DNA of 64,000 bases from NCBI RefSeq assembly GCF_004959855.1, contig NZ_SPNT01000008.1, positions 62,001 through 126,000 on the forward strand, read 5' to 3'. Positions 43,538-53,007 of the stretch are shown here, piece by piece (the first letter of the stretch is position 1; each line of letters opens with the position of its first letter). The DNA is from Nitratireductor sp. XY-223 (GTDB lineage Bacteria > Pseudomonadota > Alphaproteobacteria > Rhizobiales > Rhizobiaceae). The notes beneath the pieces were generated by a model. The model made no database searches. It was not told the DNA's origin and worked only from the letters and a program-made list of their open reading frames with translations. The position numbers and the translations under genes are program-made.

Positions 43538-43557
43538 CGGCAGCGGGAGGAACTGGC

Positions 43558-44427
43558 TTGAAGCCGACGGCGTTCGAATATGTCCGAGCCGGATCATTGG
43601 ACGAGGTTCTCACGGTGTTGGAGGAGAGGGGCGACGAGGCCAAGGTGTTGGCCGGCGGACAAAGCCTCATCCCCACCATGAACATGCGATTTGCCGCCCC
43701 CGAGGTTCTTATTGACATTTCCGGCGTGACCGAGCTTCGCGGGATCGAGGTGCGGGACGATGTGCTTCGCATCGGCGCCATGTGCCGTCATGTTGAGGTT
43801 CTCAATGCGCCCGAGGTGGCAGAACATGCCCCGTTGATCGCGATGGCTATGCCGAACATCGCGCACGCGGCGATCCGCAATCGCGGCACCTTTGGCGGAT
43901 CGCTGTGCCACGCGGATCCGGCTGCGGAGTTGCCTGCCTGCGTGCTGGCCCTCGATGCCCGCCTCAACATCGACGGAAAATCCGGCCCGCGTTCGATATC
44001 CGCACGGGACTTCTTCCTGGGCACCTATATGACGTGTCTGGCCGACGATGAAGTTCTCATTTCGGTCGATGTGCCCAAGGTGATGTCCGAAAATGTGACC
44101 TTTTTTGACGAAGTTGCGCGACGCAGGGGCGACTACGCGATGGCGGGCCTTGCCTCCCAGGCAACCGTGCGCAGCGGGTTCATCACCGATGTGCGGCTGG
44201 CGTTTTTCGCGGTGGGTGAGGTGGCCGTGCGTGCGCCGCACGCCGAGCAGGCATTGCAGGGAATTCTGCTTCAGGACATGGACGCCGATGCCATCTGCAG
44301 CGCCATCGCCGACGACATTTCCCCGTTCGACGATCTCACCACGTCGGGCGCGGCCAAGCTGACCATGATGCAGGTGTTGACACGGCGTGCGGTGGAAAGT
44401 TTTGCAAAGCAGGGAGCGCACGCATGA
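43558..44427 (+). CDS. Molybdenum hydroxylase FAD-binding medium subunit (CoxM-like)
   Basis: The 289-residue protein has both FAD motifs of the family: A-G-G-Q-S-L-I-P-T-M-N-M-R (about residues 32-44) and I-R-N-R-G-T-F-G-G-S-L-C-H-A-D-P-A-A-E near 106-124. It passes electrons from the 2Fe-2S subunit through FAD to an acceptor. TTG is the start, preceded by GGGAGG. It overlaps the small-subunit gene (ATGA) and begins the operon under the TetR operators. Confidence 0.9.
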   Translation: MKPTAFEYVRAGSLDEVLTVLEERGDEAKVLAGGQSLIPTMNMRFAAPEVLIDISGVTELRGIEVRDDVLRIGAMCRHVEVLNAPEVAEHAPLIAMAMPNIAHAAIRNRGTFGGSLCHADPAAELPACVLALDARLNIDGKSGPRSISARDFFLGTYMTCLADDEVLISVDVPKVMSENVTFFDEVARRRGDYAMAGLASQATVRSGFITDVRLAFFAVGEVAVRAPHAEQALQGILLQDMDADAICSAIADDISPFDDLTTSGAAKLTMMQVLTRRAVESFAKQGAHA

Positions 44428-44903
44428 CCGGGCCGCTTGCCATTACCATAACAATCAACGGCGAGCCGGCGACGCGCGCAGTCGAACCCCGGCTCAGCCT
44501 GGCCGACTTTCTGCGTGCGGAAGGGTTTACCGGCACGCATGTCGGATGCGAGCACGGGGTATGCGGCGCCTGCACGATCCGGGTCGACGGCAGAACGGCC
44601 CGGGGCTGCCTGACATTGGCCGTCCAGTGCGACGGTCTGGAGGTCGAGACGATAGAGGGTGCCACGGGCAATGGCTGTGTTGCGGACCTGCAGGATGCGT
44701 TCATAGAAAACAATGCACTGCAGTGCGGATTTTGCACGCCCGGAATGCTGCTGACGGCGGATGAGCTGTTGCAGGAAAACGTTTCACCGACCCGTACCGA
44801 AATCCGTGAACATCTGTCGGGCAATTACTGCCGGTGCACCGGCTACCAGGCGATTGTCGATGCCGTCGAGCAGGTCGCCAGGCAACGGGCGGAGCGGACG
44901 TGA
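44424..44903 (+). CDS. Molybdenum hydroxylase 2Fe-2S small subunit (CoxS-like)
   Basis: The 159-residue protein binds two 2Fe-2S clusters. The N-terminal plant-type site is C-E-H-G-V-C-G-A-C with a fourth Cys in A-R-G-C; the C-terminal helical site has C-G-F-C-T-P-G-M and C-R-C-T-G-Y. It relays electrons from the molybdopterin to FAD. The stop overlaps the large-subunit ATG by one base. Confidence 0.92.
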   Translation: MTGPLAITITINGEPATRAVEPRLSLADFLRAEGFTGTHVGCEHGVCGACTIRVDGRTARGCLTLAVQCDGLEVETIEGATGNGCVADLQDAFIENNALQCGFCTPGMLLTADELLQENVSPTRTEIREHLSGNYCRCTGYQAIVDAVEQVARQRAERT

Positions 44904-47284
44904 TGAACGAGCATCTGAAACCCTCCGTTCTGGACCGGCCCAACTCCTATGTCGGCAAGACCGTGCCGAGACCGAACGCCAGGCGGCTGGTGCAGGGATG
45001 CGGCACCTATGTCGATGATATCTGTCTGCCCCGCATGGTGCATCTGGCGTTTCACCGCAGCGCCTTCGCCCATGCAAAAGTTGTTTCTATCGATACGGAC
45101 GAGGCGCGGGCAGTTCCAGGCGTTGTCGGTGTCTTCACGATGAACGACATTCGCGATGTCATAACACCCTGGACCGGCGTGCTCGATCATCTGAAAGGCA
45201 TCAAGTCCGCCGAGCAGTGGCCCCTGGCGAACGGCAAAGTATTTTGGCAGGGAGAACCGGTAGCGGCGGTCGCGGCCGTTTCGCGGGCCGTCGCGGAGGA
45301 CGCCGCCGAACAGATATTTGTCGAATATGAGGAGCTGACGCCGGTCACGGACATGGAAACGGCCCTGGCGCCTGATACGCCGGTAATCCACCCGGAGCTG
45401 GGCGATAATCTGTGCTTTCACCGCGTAATTGACTCGGGCGACGTCGATGCCGCCTTTGCCGATGCCGCAGCAGTGGTTGAAGATACCTTCCATTTTAATC
45501 GGCACACGGGCGTGCCGATGGAGCCGCGCTCAATCATCTGTGACTACAGCAGGGCGGAAGGCGAACTGACGCTCTACATGTCGGTGCAGTGTCCGCATAT
45601 GTCGAAGAACCTCTTTGCCAAGCACCTCGGGCTTGACGAGAACAAGGTCCGTGTCATCTGCAGGGATGTAGGCGGTTCTTTCGGCATCAAAATCCACACC
45701 TATTCGGACGAGATGGCGGCCGGAGCCATAGCTGTGATTCTGGGCCGTCCGGTCAAGTTCATCGCCGACCGGCTCGAAAGCTTCGTCACTGACGTCCATG
45801 CCCGCGATCATGTGGTGAAGGCGCGTGCGGCGTTCAACAGCGGCGGCGAATTGCTGGCCATAGACATGGATGATGTCACGGGAATTGGTCCCTATTCAGT
45901 CTACCCGCGCACCAGCGGCATTGAACTGAACCAGGTGGTCAACCTGACGGGCGGACCCTACAAACATGCCAGTTACCGGGCCGACGGCAAGGTTGTCTTT
46001 CAAAACAAAAACGTCATGTGCCAATACCGCGGCGTCGGCCACCCGATCGCGGTGGCGGTCGGGGAGCACCTCATGGATCTGGGGGCGCGGAAACTGGGGC
46101 TCGATCCGGTCGATGTACGGCACAACAGTTTCATCCCGGATGACGCATACCCGTATACATCGCCCTCCGGTGCCATCTACGAACGCCAGTCCCACCGTCA
46201 GTGTCTCGACAAGCTTGTCGGGATCATGGACTACGCCGGGTTGCGTGACGCTCAGGCACAAATGCGCGACAGGAATATCTATCGCGGCATCGGATTTGCC
46301 AGCCTCATAGAGGTGACAAATCCGAGTCCGGCTTTCTACGGCGTTGGCGGTGCGCGTATTGCGTCGCAGGATGGCTGCACGATCCGGCTTGACCCGACCG
46401 GCGGCATTACCGCCACGACCGGCGTCACCGAGCAAGGACAGGGCACCGAAACGATCATCGCACAGATCGCCGCAACCGCGGTCGGTGTGCCACTTGATCA
46501 GGTGCGTGTACTGACAGGCGACACCGAAATCGTCCCCTATGGAGGCGGTACCTGGGCATCGCGCGGCGCCGGGATTGGCGGAGAAGCAGCCCTGCAGGCC
46601 GGAAAGGCGCTCAAAGAGAATATTATCGCCCTGGCGGCGGCAATCCTGCAAGCCAAGCCGGATCGCCTGGATGTGCGCGACGGATCCATTGTCGACATTG
46701 CCACCGGACAGGAGCGCATGCCGCTTTCCGAGCTCGGTGGAATTGCTTATTTCCGCGGCGACACGCTGCCCAAAGATGTGCAGCCCGAGCTGGTCGCCAC
46801 CCGGCACTACACCCAGCGACAGTTTCCGTTCGTATTCACCAACGCCGCCCATGCCTGCCATGTGGAAGTCGATGTCGAGACCGGTATCGTCAACCTGCTC
46901 AATTATTGGGTGGTCGAGGATTGCGGCCGTGTCATCAATCCAAAGCTGGTGGCCGAACAGACCCGCGGCGGCGTCGTCCAGGGCCTCGGACCGGCGCTTT
47001 ACGAAGAATGCCTCTACAGCAGTGAAGGGCAGCTCCTGAACGGTTCGCTCGCCGATTACCTTGTGCCGATGGCGGCCGAAATGCCGGATATCGTGGTCGA
47101 TCATATAGAGACACCGACCGGAACCTCGGAGCTGGGCGCCAAGGGCGTAGGCGAAGCCGGAACCGCCGGCGCTCCGGCCGCGGTCATGAACGCAATCAAT
47201 GACGCACTTGATCCGTTTGGCGTGACACTGACCCACATGCCATTCACACCGGACAAAATTCTGAAGGGTCTTGGGAGGGCGTAG
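44903..47284 (+). CDS. Molybdenum hydroxylase large subunit (CoxL/xanthine-dehydrogenase-like)
   Basis: The 793-residue subunit has the molybdopterin-binding layout of the family, G-G-S-F-G-I-K near residue 255 and the catalytic Glu in G-V-G-E-A-G-T-A-G-A-P-A-A (Glu751). The active-site loop reads C-Q-Y-R-G-V-G-H-P (Tyr375-Gly379). Form I CO dehydrogenase has A-Y-R-C-S-F-R, and form II has A-Y-R-G-A-G-R, so this is not a proven CO oxidiser. It should hydroxylate an organic molecule, perhaps a heteroaromatic or aldehyde. The ABC importer genes that follow would supply the substrate. Molybdenum cofactor maturation genes such as coxDEF are absent. Confidence 0.88.
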   Translation: MNEHLKPSVLDRPNSYVGKTVPRPNARRLVQGCGTYVDDICLPRMVHLAFHRSAFAHAKVVSIDTDEARAVPGVVGVFTMNDIRDVITPWTGVLDHLKGIKSAEQWPLANGKVFWQGEPVAAVAAVSRAVAEDAAEQIFVEYEELTPVTDMETALAPDTPVIHPELGDNLCFHRVIDSGDVDAAFADAAAVVEDTFHFNRHTGVPMEPRSIICDYSRAEGELTLYMSVQCPHMSKNLFAKHLGLDENKVRVICRDVGGSFGIKIHTYSDEMAAGAIAVILGRPVKFIADRLESFVTDVHARDHVVKARAAFNSGGELLAIDMDDVTGIGPYSVYPRTSGIELNQVVNLTGGPYKHASYRADGKVVFQNKNVMCQYRGVGHPIAVAVGEHLMDLGARKLGLDPVDVRHNSFIPDDAYPYTSPSGAIYERQSHRQCLDKLVGIMDYAGLRDAQAQMRDRNIYRGIGFASLIEVTNPSPAFYGVGGARIASQDGCTIRLDPTGGITATTGVTEQGQGTETIIAQIAATAVGVPLDQVRVLTGDTEIVPYGGGTWASRGAGIGGEAALQAGKALKENIIALAAAILQAKPDRLDVRDGSIVDIATGQERMPLSELGGIAYFRGDTLPKDVQPELVATRHYTQRQFPFVFTNAAHACHVEVDVETGIVNLLNYWVVEDCGRVINPKLVAEQTRGGVVQGLGPALYEECLYSSEGQLLNGSLADYLVPMAAEMPDIVVDHIETPTGTSELGAKGVGEAGTAGAPAAVMNAINDALDPFGVTLTHMPFTPDKILKGLGRA

Positions 47285-47361
47285 CGCGGATTTTGAGTGG
47301 GAGAAAACTCGAAGCCCCGCGTTGCAGTCAATGCATGAAGTTGAGATCAGGGAGGATCAAA

Positions 47362-48624
47362 ATGAGACACGACAAAGGAAAAACGAGGCGGACCACGGTA
47401 AGCAGACGCGATGTCTTGAAATCGGCGGCCGCTGGCGCCGTGGTGCTGGGCACGAGCCCGTTCTCGTTCAATATCGCAAGGGCCGCGGGCGATCCCATCA
47501 AAATCGGTTTTCCCGTTCCGCTGACCGGGCCCTACGGCTCGGAAGCAAAGGAACAGGCACGCTGCGCGCAAATGGCCGTCGACGAATTCAACGCGGCCGG
47601 CGGGATGAACGGCCGCATGGCGGAACTGCTTGTTCGCGACGACAAGCTCAAATCCGGTGAAGCGGCAAAGCGCGCGCAGGAACTGATCGAAAATGACGGC
47701 GTTCACTTTGTTTCAGGATCGCTGTCTGCATCGGTGCAACTGGCCGTCAACACCATCTGCAAGGATCGCGGCATACCTTATGTCTCCATCTCGCAATCCG
47801 ACGCGATCAACGAGGAGAAACATTTCTCGAAATACACGTTCCATGAGGCGATGAACCCGCATATGACGGCCGGCGCAGTTGGCCGCTACGTATTCCCTCG
47901 CGAGAACAAGCGTGTCGCGTTTCTCATCGCCGACTATGCCTACGGCCATGAAATGGCACGCGGTTTCAAGCGCGCGGGCGAGGAGTTCGGCATTGAAGTC
48001 GTTGCCGAGGTCAAACACCCCCTGGCGACCAAGGATTATTCCACGTTCCTGCCGCGCATTCAGGCTGCCAAGCCGGACGTTCTTTGCCTTTGCAATTTCG
48101 GCTACGACCAGATGAATTCGCTGAAACAGGCAACCAATTTCGGCATGAAGGAGCGCATGCGCATGGTTGCGCCGGCTCTTTTGTACAATCAGCGCCGCGC
48201 CGGTGGGGCCGATGCCTATTCCGGTGTCGTAGGCGGCACCAATTTTTACTGGGGTATAGAAGACACGGTGCCTACCGCAAAGGCGTTCAACGATGCCTAT
48301 CGCAAGCTGAATGACGGTTCGCCGCCCTCCGACTACGGCGCTTATGGCTATGCCGGCGTCGGTGGATTGCTTAAGGCCGTTTCCGCGGCAGGCACGACCG
48401 ATGCGGACGCGGTTGTGGCCGCCTTGGAAAATCTCAAATACGATCTCTACAAGGGCCAGCAATACTATCGGCAATGCGATCACCAGTCTGTGCAGCCGGT
48501 CTACATCATCGAAAGCAAGGATGCTGGCGACCAGGCCGATGAATACGATGTCTTCAATGTCGTTTACGAAGAAACGGCCGATGAGAAAATGCTGCGGACC
48601 TGTGGGGAACTGGGGCACGGGTAG
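47362..48624 (+). CDS. ABC transporter solute-binding protein (branched-chain amino acid type, LivK-like)
   Basis: The 420-residue protein starts with a twin-arginine signal (S-R-R-D-V-L-K-S-A-A-A-G, about residues 15-26) and a hydrophobic stretch, suggesting Tat export. The mature part has the type I periplasmic-binding fold (I-K-I-G-F-P-V-P-L-T-G-P-Y-G). GGGAGG precedes ATG 47362; a frame start at 47293 would add 23 residues with no ribosome site. Despite the name, such receptors often bind aromatic acids or amides, here presumably the hydroxylase substrate. Confidence 0.88.
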   Translation: MRHDKGKTRRTTVSRRDVLKSAAAGAVVLGTSPFSFNIARAAGDPIKIGFPVPLTGPYGSEAKEQARCAQMAVDEFNAAGGMNGRMAELLVRDDKLKSGEAAKRAQELIENDGVHFVSGSLSASVQLAVNTICKDRGIPYVSISQSDAINEEKHFSKYTFHEAMNPHMTAGAVGRYVFPRENKRVAFLIADYAYGHEMARGFKRAGEEFGIEVVAEVKHPLATKDYSTFLPRIQAAKPDVLCLCNFGYDQMNSLKQATNFGMKERMRMVAPALLYNQRRAGGADAYSGVVGGTNFYWGIEDTVPTAKAFNDAYRKLNDGSPPSDYGAYGYAGVGGLLKAVSAAGTTDADAVVAALENLKYDLYKGQQYYRQCDHQSVQPVYIIESKDAGDQADEYDVFNVVYEETADEKMLRTCGELGHG

Positions 48625-48638
48625 GCCTGCAGTCCCAG

Positions 48639-48675
48639 TGCGGGCCGCTTCTCACCCTCGCCGGTGCGGCCCGCA
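48639..48675 (+). terminator. Intercistronic hairpin between livK-like and livH-like genes
   Basis: TGCGGGCCGC (48639-48648) and GCGGCCCGCA (48666-48675) form a perfect 10-bp GC-rich stem with a 17-base loop, starting 15 bases after the receptor stop. It is followed by a T-rich stretch. It may attenuate read-through into the permease genes or protect receptor mRNA. Confidence 0.55.
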
Positions 48676-48745
48676 AGTTTCTTTCAACAATCGTATTTCC
48701 GGAACCGTTCAGCGATGAACGCGGCCGGTTGATGGATGATAGCTC

Positions 48746-49630
48746 ATGAGTGGAATTACGCCGGACCTCCTGGCTCTTCAGCTGTTCACGGGACTCGCAC
48801 TCGGGTCGGTGTTCGTGCTGCTGGCGGTCGGATTGTCGTTGATATTCGGTCTCCTGACGGTGGTCAATTTCGCGCATGGCGCGTTCTATATGGTCGGCGC
48901 CTATGTCGGCGTGTTTCTGCTGGGGCTGACCGGAAATTTCTGGATTTCACTCGTGTTCGCGCCGATTCTGGTCGGAACGCTGGGATTGGCGGTGGAACGG
49001 TTCCTGGTGCGGCCGCTTTATGGCCGTGGTATCGATTATCCGCTGCTTTTGACCTTCGGCCTCGGCCTGGTTCTCGTCGAGCTGGTTCGCATCCTGTACG
49101 GCCTTGAGGGCGTGCCGTTCGATACGCCGCCATTGCTGCGTGGCGCCGTTGATATCGGCATCGGCTATTTTCCGCTGTACCGGCTTTTCCTGATTGCGGT
49201 GACGGCGCTGCTCGTCCTTGCCCTTTGGCTGTTTATCGAAAGGACATCCTACGGGCTGATCATCCGCGCCGGTGCGCGTGATCCGGAAATCGTGCGGGTG
49301 CTCGGCGTCGACATATCGAGGGTCTGGCTCATTGTCTTCGCCATCGGTACCGGTGTTGCGGGTCTTGCCGGCATCCTGTCGGCGCCGATGCGCAGCGTGA
49401 TCCCGGATATGGGATCGACGGTGCTGGTCGAAGCCTTCGTGGTCACGGTTGTCGGCGGAATGGGGTCGCTGATCGGTGCCGTGGTTGCCGGATTGCTGGT
49501 TGGCGTCGTTGTCGCTTTCACGTCGCTGTTCTGGCCGGACTTTTCCGACCTTTCCATGTTTGTCCTGATGGCGGCGGTTCTGCTGATCCGCCCGCAGGGC
49601 CTGTTCGGGCAGAAGGGACTGATGGGATGA
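48746..49630 (+). CDS. Branched-chain-type ABC transporter permease (LivH-like)
   Basis: The 294-residue membrane protein has the LivH core: L-S-L-I-F-G-L-L-T-V-V-N-F-A-H-G-A-F-Y-M near residue 35 and the loop G-A-R-D-P-E-I-V-R-V-L-G-V-D near 180. It overlaps livM by 4 bases. It forms the heterodimeric channel with LivM for the receptor above. Confidence 0.9.
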   Translation: MSGITPDLLALQLFTGLALGSVFVLLAVGLSLIFGLLTVVNFAHGAFYMVGAYVGVFLLGLTGNFWISLVFAPILVGTLGLAVERFLVRPLYGRGIDYPLLLTFGLGLVLVELVRILYGLEGVPFDTPPLLRGAVDIGIGYFPLYRLFLIAVTALLVLALWLFIERTSYGLIIRAGARDPEIVRVLGVDISRVWLIVFAIGTGVAGLAGILSAPMRSVIPDMGSTVLVEAFVVTVVGGMGSLIGAVVAGLLVGVVVAFTSLFWPDFSDLSMFVLMAAVLLIRPQGLFGQKGLMG

Positions 49631-50625
49631 ACAAGCCGATGGACAATGTCGCGGAAGTGCAGATTTCAGGCCGCCGGCTGGCCGGGCTGGTGCGTCTCAT
49701 TGCCGAGCACAGGGTTGCTGCGGTGATCATATTCCTAATGGTGTTTCCGTTTCTCGCTCCCTACAAGGCGTTGGCCATCGACGTGCTGATATACGGCCTG
49801 TTCGCGCTCGGCTTCAACATGGTTTTCGGCTATCTGGGCGTGCTGTCATTCGGCCATGCGGCATTTTTCGGTGCTGGCGCCTATGCGACCGGCATTGCCA
49901 TGGTCCACTTCGGCGTACCCTGGATGCCGGCGATCTTTGTCGGTGTGTTGATGTCCGGCTTGACCGCCGCGATCATGGGCGCGATGGCGATCCGCACAAG
50001 GGGAATCTACTTCGCCATGGTGACGCTCGCCCTGGCCCAGTGCGTCTATTACATCATCTATCATATGGAGGAGTACTCCGGCGGCGAGGACGGATTGACC
50101 GGCGTATCGGTCAGGACGGTCGACTTTGGCATCGCGACTGTGGACATGATGCAGGACCCGATGGGCAAATACTACATCATGCTGGCGTTCACGGCTGTCG
50201 CGATCTTCCTGTTCTCGCGCATCCTCAACTCTCCCTTCGGTGCTGTGCTGGAGGCGATCCGCGAAAACGAGAACCGGGCGCGCGCTTGCGGTTACAACGT
50301 GCTCTTGACCAAGTGGGTCACTTTCGTTCTGTCGGGACTGTTTTGCGGCCTTGCCGGTGCCTTGAGCGCCATTCACCTGTCCGTCGTGCCGATCGAATAT
50401 CTGCACTACCACCAGTCCGGCCTGGCCGTGATGATGGCTCTTCTGGGCGGCATGGGGACGTTCTTCGGACCGTTTATCGGGGCGATGGCGTTTTTGATGC
50501 TGGAGGACGCGATAACCCTGATGACGACACACTGGCAGCTGTTTCTGGGTGCCATATTCATGATTTTCGTGCTGTTTTTCCCGCGCGGGATCTGGGGTTC
50601 ATTTCTGCACTGGATTTCACGATGA
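49627..50625 (+). CDS. Branched-chain-type ABC transporter permease (LivM-like)
   Basis: The 332-residue membrane protein has the LivM core (F-N-M-V-F-G-Y-L-G-V-L-S-F-G-H-A-A-F-F-G near residue 60, E-N-E-N-R-A-R-A-C-G-Y near 213). It starts in an ATGA overlap with livH and ends in an ATGA overlap with livG, so the transport genes are tightly coupled. Confidence 0.9.
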   Translation: MNKPMDNVAEVQISGRRLAGLVRLIAEHRVAAVIIFLMVFPFLAPYKALAIDVLIYGLFALGFNMVFGYLGVLSFGHAAFFGAGAYATGIAMVHFGVPWMPAIFVGVLMSGLTAAIMGAMAIRTRGIYFAMVTLALAQCVYYIIYHMEEYSGGEDGLTGVSVRTVDFGIATVDMMQDPMGKYYIMLAFTAVAIFLFSRILNSPFGAVLEAIRENENRARACGYNVLLTKWVTFVLSGLFCGLAGALSAIHLSVVPIEYLHYHQSGLAVMMALLGGMGTFFGPFIGAMAFLMLEDAITLMTTHWQLFLGAIFMIFVLFFPRGIWGSFLHWISR

Positions 50626-51380
50626 CGCCCACGACCACAGACATTATTCGCGCCGAAGGCGTGACCAAGCGTTTCGGAAAATTCACGGCCCTGAACAATG
50701 TCAGCGCATCGTTTCCGCGGGGTCAGCTCACTGCTGTTATCGGCCCGAACGGGGCGGGTAAGAGTACATTTTTCAATGTTATTTCAGGTGCATTTCCCCC
50801 AACTGCGGGGCGGGTGATATTTGACGGTCATGATATTACCGGCACCCCGCAATACGCGTTTGCACGGCTCGGCATCGCCAAGTCGTTTCAGATCACCAAC
50901 GTGTTTCCGGAGTTGACGGCGCTGGAAAATGTGCGCATCGCCATCCAGGCCATGCACCGGCGCTTCGATATCTGGACTCCCCGCAGCCGGCTGACCGAGA
51001 TGCGGGAGCAGGCCGCTGACCTGCTTGACCTGGTCGGCCTGCGGCAGCACCGGACACGTCATGCGGAAAATCTCGCCCATGGCGAGCAGCGGGCGCTGGA
51101 AATTGCCATGGCGCTGGCCTGTGATCCGCGGCTGTTGCTGCTTGACGAGCCCACCGCCGGCATGAGCCCGGAAGAAACGCTGGTCATGATGGATCTGATT
51201 ACCAGGCTTGCCGACGAGCGCACCGTGATACTGGTCGAGCACAAGATGAAACTGGTGATGGGCATTTCCAACCACCTGATCGTGCTCCACCACGGCGAAC
51301 TGCTCGCGGAAGGGACGCCCGACGATATTCGCGACAATGACGAGGTCCGCCGTGTCTATCTTGGACAGGGGAGCCATTGA
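50622..51380 (+). CDS. Branched-chain-type ABC transporter ATPase (LivG-like)
   Basis: The 252-residue ATPase has Walker [10 protein letters not shown] near residue 44, signature region [10 protein letters not shown] near 150 and Walker [12 protein letters not shown] near 170, typical of LivG. ATG 50622 overlaps the livM stop; the longer in-frame stretch upstream is a shadow of livM. Confidence 0.92.
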   Translation: MTPTTTDIIRAEGVTKRFGKFTALNNVSASFPRGQLTAVIGPNGAGKSTFFNVISGAFPPTAGRVIFDGHDITGTPQYAFARLGIAKSFQITNVFPELTALENVRIAIQAMHRRFDIWTPRSRLTEMREQAADLLDLVGLRQHRTRHAENLAHGEQRALEIAMALACDPRLLLLDEPTAGMSPEETLVMMDLITRLADERTVILVEHKMKLVMGISNHLIVLHHGELLAEGTPDDIRDNDEVRRVYLGQGSH

Positions 51381-52087
51381 TGCTGACCGTCGAAAATCTC
51401 CATGCCTGGTACGATCACAGCCACATAATTCAGGGTATTTCACTTACCGTGAATACCGGCGAGATCGTGTCTGTCATCGGCCGCAACGGGGCAGGCAAGA
51501 CCACCACGCTGCGCACGGTCATGGGACTGGTCGCCAAGCGCAAGGGCCGGGTCGGCTTCGATGACCAGGGCGACATTCTGATGGAATCGACCCATGCCCG
51601 GTATCACCACGGTCTGGGATATGTGCCGGAGGACCGGCGCATCGTGCCGGCACTGACCGTACGCGAGAACCTGCGCCTGGGACTGGTCGCGTCCGCGCTG
51701 AAAGGGCAGGAGGAAGCGGTCATAGACAGGATCGCAGAAACGTTCCCGCGGCTGAAGGAACGTCTGAATCAGGTTGCCGAGACCATGTCCGGCGGTGAAC
51801 AGCAGATGCTGGCGATCGCGCGTGCCACCGCATCGGAACCGAAGATGATCATGCTGGACGAACCGTCCGAGGGGATCATGCCGGTTCTGGTGGACGAGAT
51901 GTTCGATCTGTTCATCCGGCTGAAGGATCAGGGCACGACCATTCTTCTCGTTGAACAGAATGTGGAGCGCGCGCTGGGCATATCGGACCGGGCCTACATC
52001 ATGGACCAGGGTGTCATCGTGCACGAAGCGCCCGCCGCGGACCTGTTGGAGAACAAGGAAATCCAGGACCGCTACTGCTCGGTCTGA
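51380..52087 (+). CDS. Branched-chain-type ABC transporter ATPase (LivF-like)
   Basis: The 235-residue ATPase has Walker A G-R-N-G-A-G-K-T-T near residue 36, signature M-S-G-G-E-Q-Q-M near 137 and Walker B I-M-L-D-E-P-S-E-G near 156. The start overlaps the livG stop (TGATG). It completes the five-part importer. Confidence 0.92.
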   Translation: MLTVENLHAWYDHSHIIQGISLTVNTGEIVSVIGRNGAGKTTTLRTVMGLVAKRKGRVGFDDQGDILMESTHARYHHGLGYVPEDRRIVPALTVRENLRLGLVASALKGQEEAVIDRIAETFPRLKERLNQVAETMSGGEQQMLAIARATASEPKMIMLDEPSEGIMPVLVDEMFDLFIRLKDQGTTILLVEQNVERALGISDRAYIMDQGVIVHEAPAADLLENKEIQDRYCSV

Positions 52088-52122
52088 CCGCTCGTTCGGC
52101 CTTGAAAGGGAGCACTTGCAGC

Positions 52123-52767
52123 ATGAATCTGACCGGCCAGTACACCATCGCCGCCCCGCGCCAGGAAATCTGGGCGGCCCTGAACGATCCGGACGTGCTC
52201 AAGCGTTGCATTCCCGGATGCGAGTCGCTTGAAAAGATCTCCGATACGGATTTCACCGGCCGGGTCACCATGAAGGTGGGCGCCGTGAAAGCACGGCTGA
52301 AGGGCAACGTGGTCCTGTCCGATATCGACGCACCGAACGGCTATACGATTGTCGGTCAGGGGCAGGGGGGTGTCGCAGGTTTTGCCAAGGGCCGCGCACA
52401 GGTCACGCTGGCGGAGACAGACGACGGCGGTACATTGCTGCGCTATGAGGCAGCCGCGGAACTTGGCGGCAAGCTGGCGGCAGTGGGCAGCCGGGTGCTG
52501 CAGGGAATCGCCAAGAAAATGGCCGATGACTTCTTCGGAAAATTCGCCGCCCATTTTGGCGATGCAGATAAGGAGCGTGCGGCGGCTGCGCAAGCGGCTT
52601 CCGTTGAAACGAACCCGATGGCCGAAACAAGTCCCGTCCCGGCAGTCCCGATGGAGACAGCGCGCTCATCCGACATTCGCAATCTTGCCGGTACAGCGCG
52701 TGACCTGCTTTGGTTTGTCATCGGTATGGCCGTTGGTGCCGGCTTGATTTTGGGTTTTGCCGTCTAA
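52123..52767 (+). CDS. CoxG-like SRPBCC protein with C-terminal membrane anchor
   Basis: The 214-residue protein has a CoxG/START-like domain (residues 1-145: Y-T-I-A-A-P-R-Q-E-I-W-A-A-L-N-D-P-D, then C-I-P-G-C-E-S-L) and, after a variable linker, a C-terminal hydrophobic helix (about 193-212). CoxG anchors CO dehydrogenase to the membrane in Oligotropha. By analogy it would bring the soluble hydroxylase to the respiratory chain. AAAGGGAG precedes ATG 52123. It ends the operon, after the importer genes. Confidence 0.87.
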   Translation: MNLTGQYTIAAPRQEIWAALNDPDVLKRCIPGCESLEKISDTDFTGRVTMKVGAVKARLKGNVVLSDIDAPNGYTIVGQGQGGVAGFAKGRAQVTLAETDDGGTLLRYEAAAELGGKLAAVGSRVLQGIAKKMADDFFGKFAAHFGDADKERAAAAQAASVETNPMAETSPVPAVPMETARSSDIRNLAGTARDLLWFVIGMAVGAGLILGFAV

Positions 52768-52875
52768 AAAAAGCAGTCCGCAGAGCCTGATTGGCGGGCG
52801 ATGCAGGACACGGGCAAGGCCGGGAACGGATCGATGGTCCGCTGTCATCCGCGAAACGTGCCAGTCGGAATATCC

Positions 52876-52893
52876 GCGCTGTAGAAACAGCGC
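52876..52893. terminator. Hairpin in the coxG/SDR convergent gap
   Basis: GCGCTGT (52876-52882), loop AGAA, ACAGCGC (52887-52893) form a perfect 7-bp stem in the 240-bp gap between converging operons. No T-run follows on either strand, so termination is only a guess. Confidence 0.35.
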
Positions 52894-53007
52894 CTCCGTA
52901 CGTTGGTTGTTCACCGGAGGGAGGCGGAGCATATGGTGACGCAGGGCGTGAGCCTCGCTGGTGATTTCCTTGTCTGCAACAAGATCCGGCCAGCGGAGCC
53001 AACGATA

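Noticed and set aside
44903-47284. Annotation as CO dehydrogenase
   Set aside because: The active-site loop is Q-Y-R-G-V-G-H, not A-Y-R-C-S-F-R, and coxDEF-type maturation genes are missing, so CO oxidation is not supported.
52666-52932. Minus-strand frame of 88 codons in and after the coxG end
   Set aside because: It overlaps coxG in antisense and shows no family resemblance; a small gene or remnant cannot be supported.
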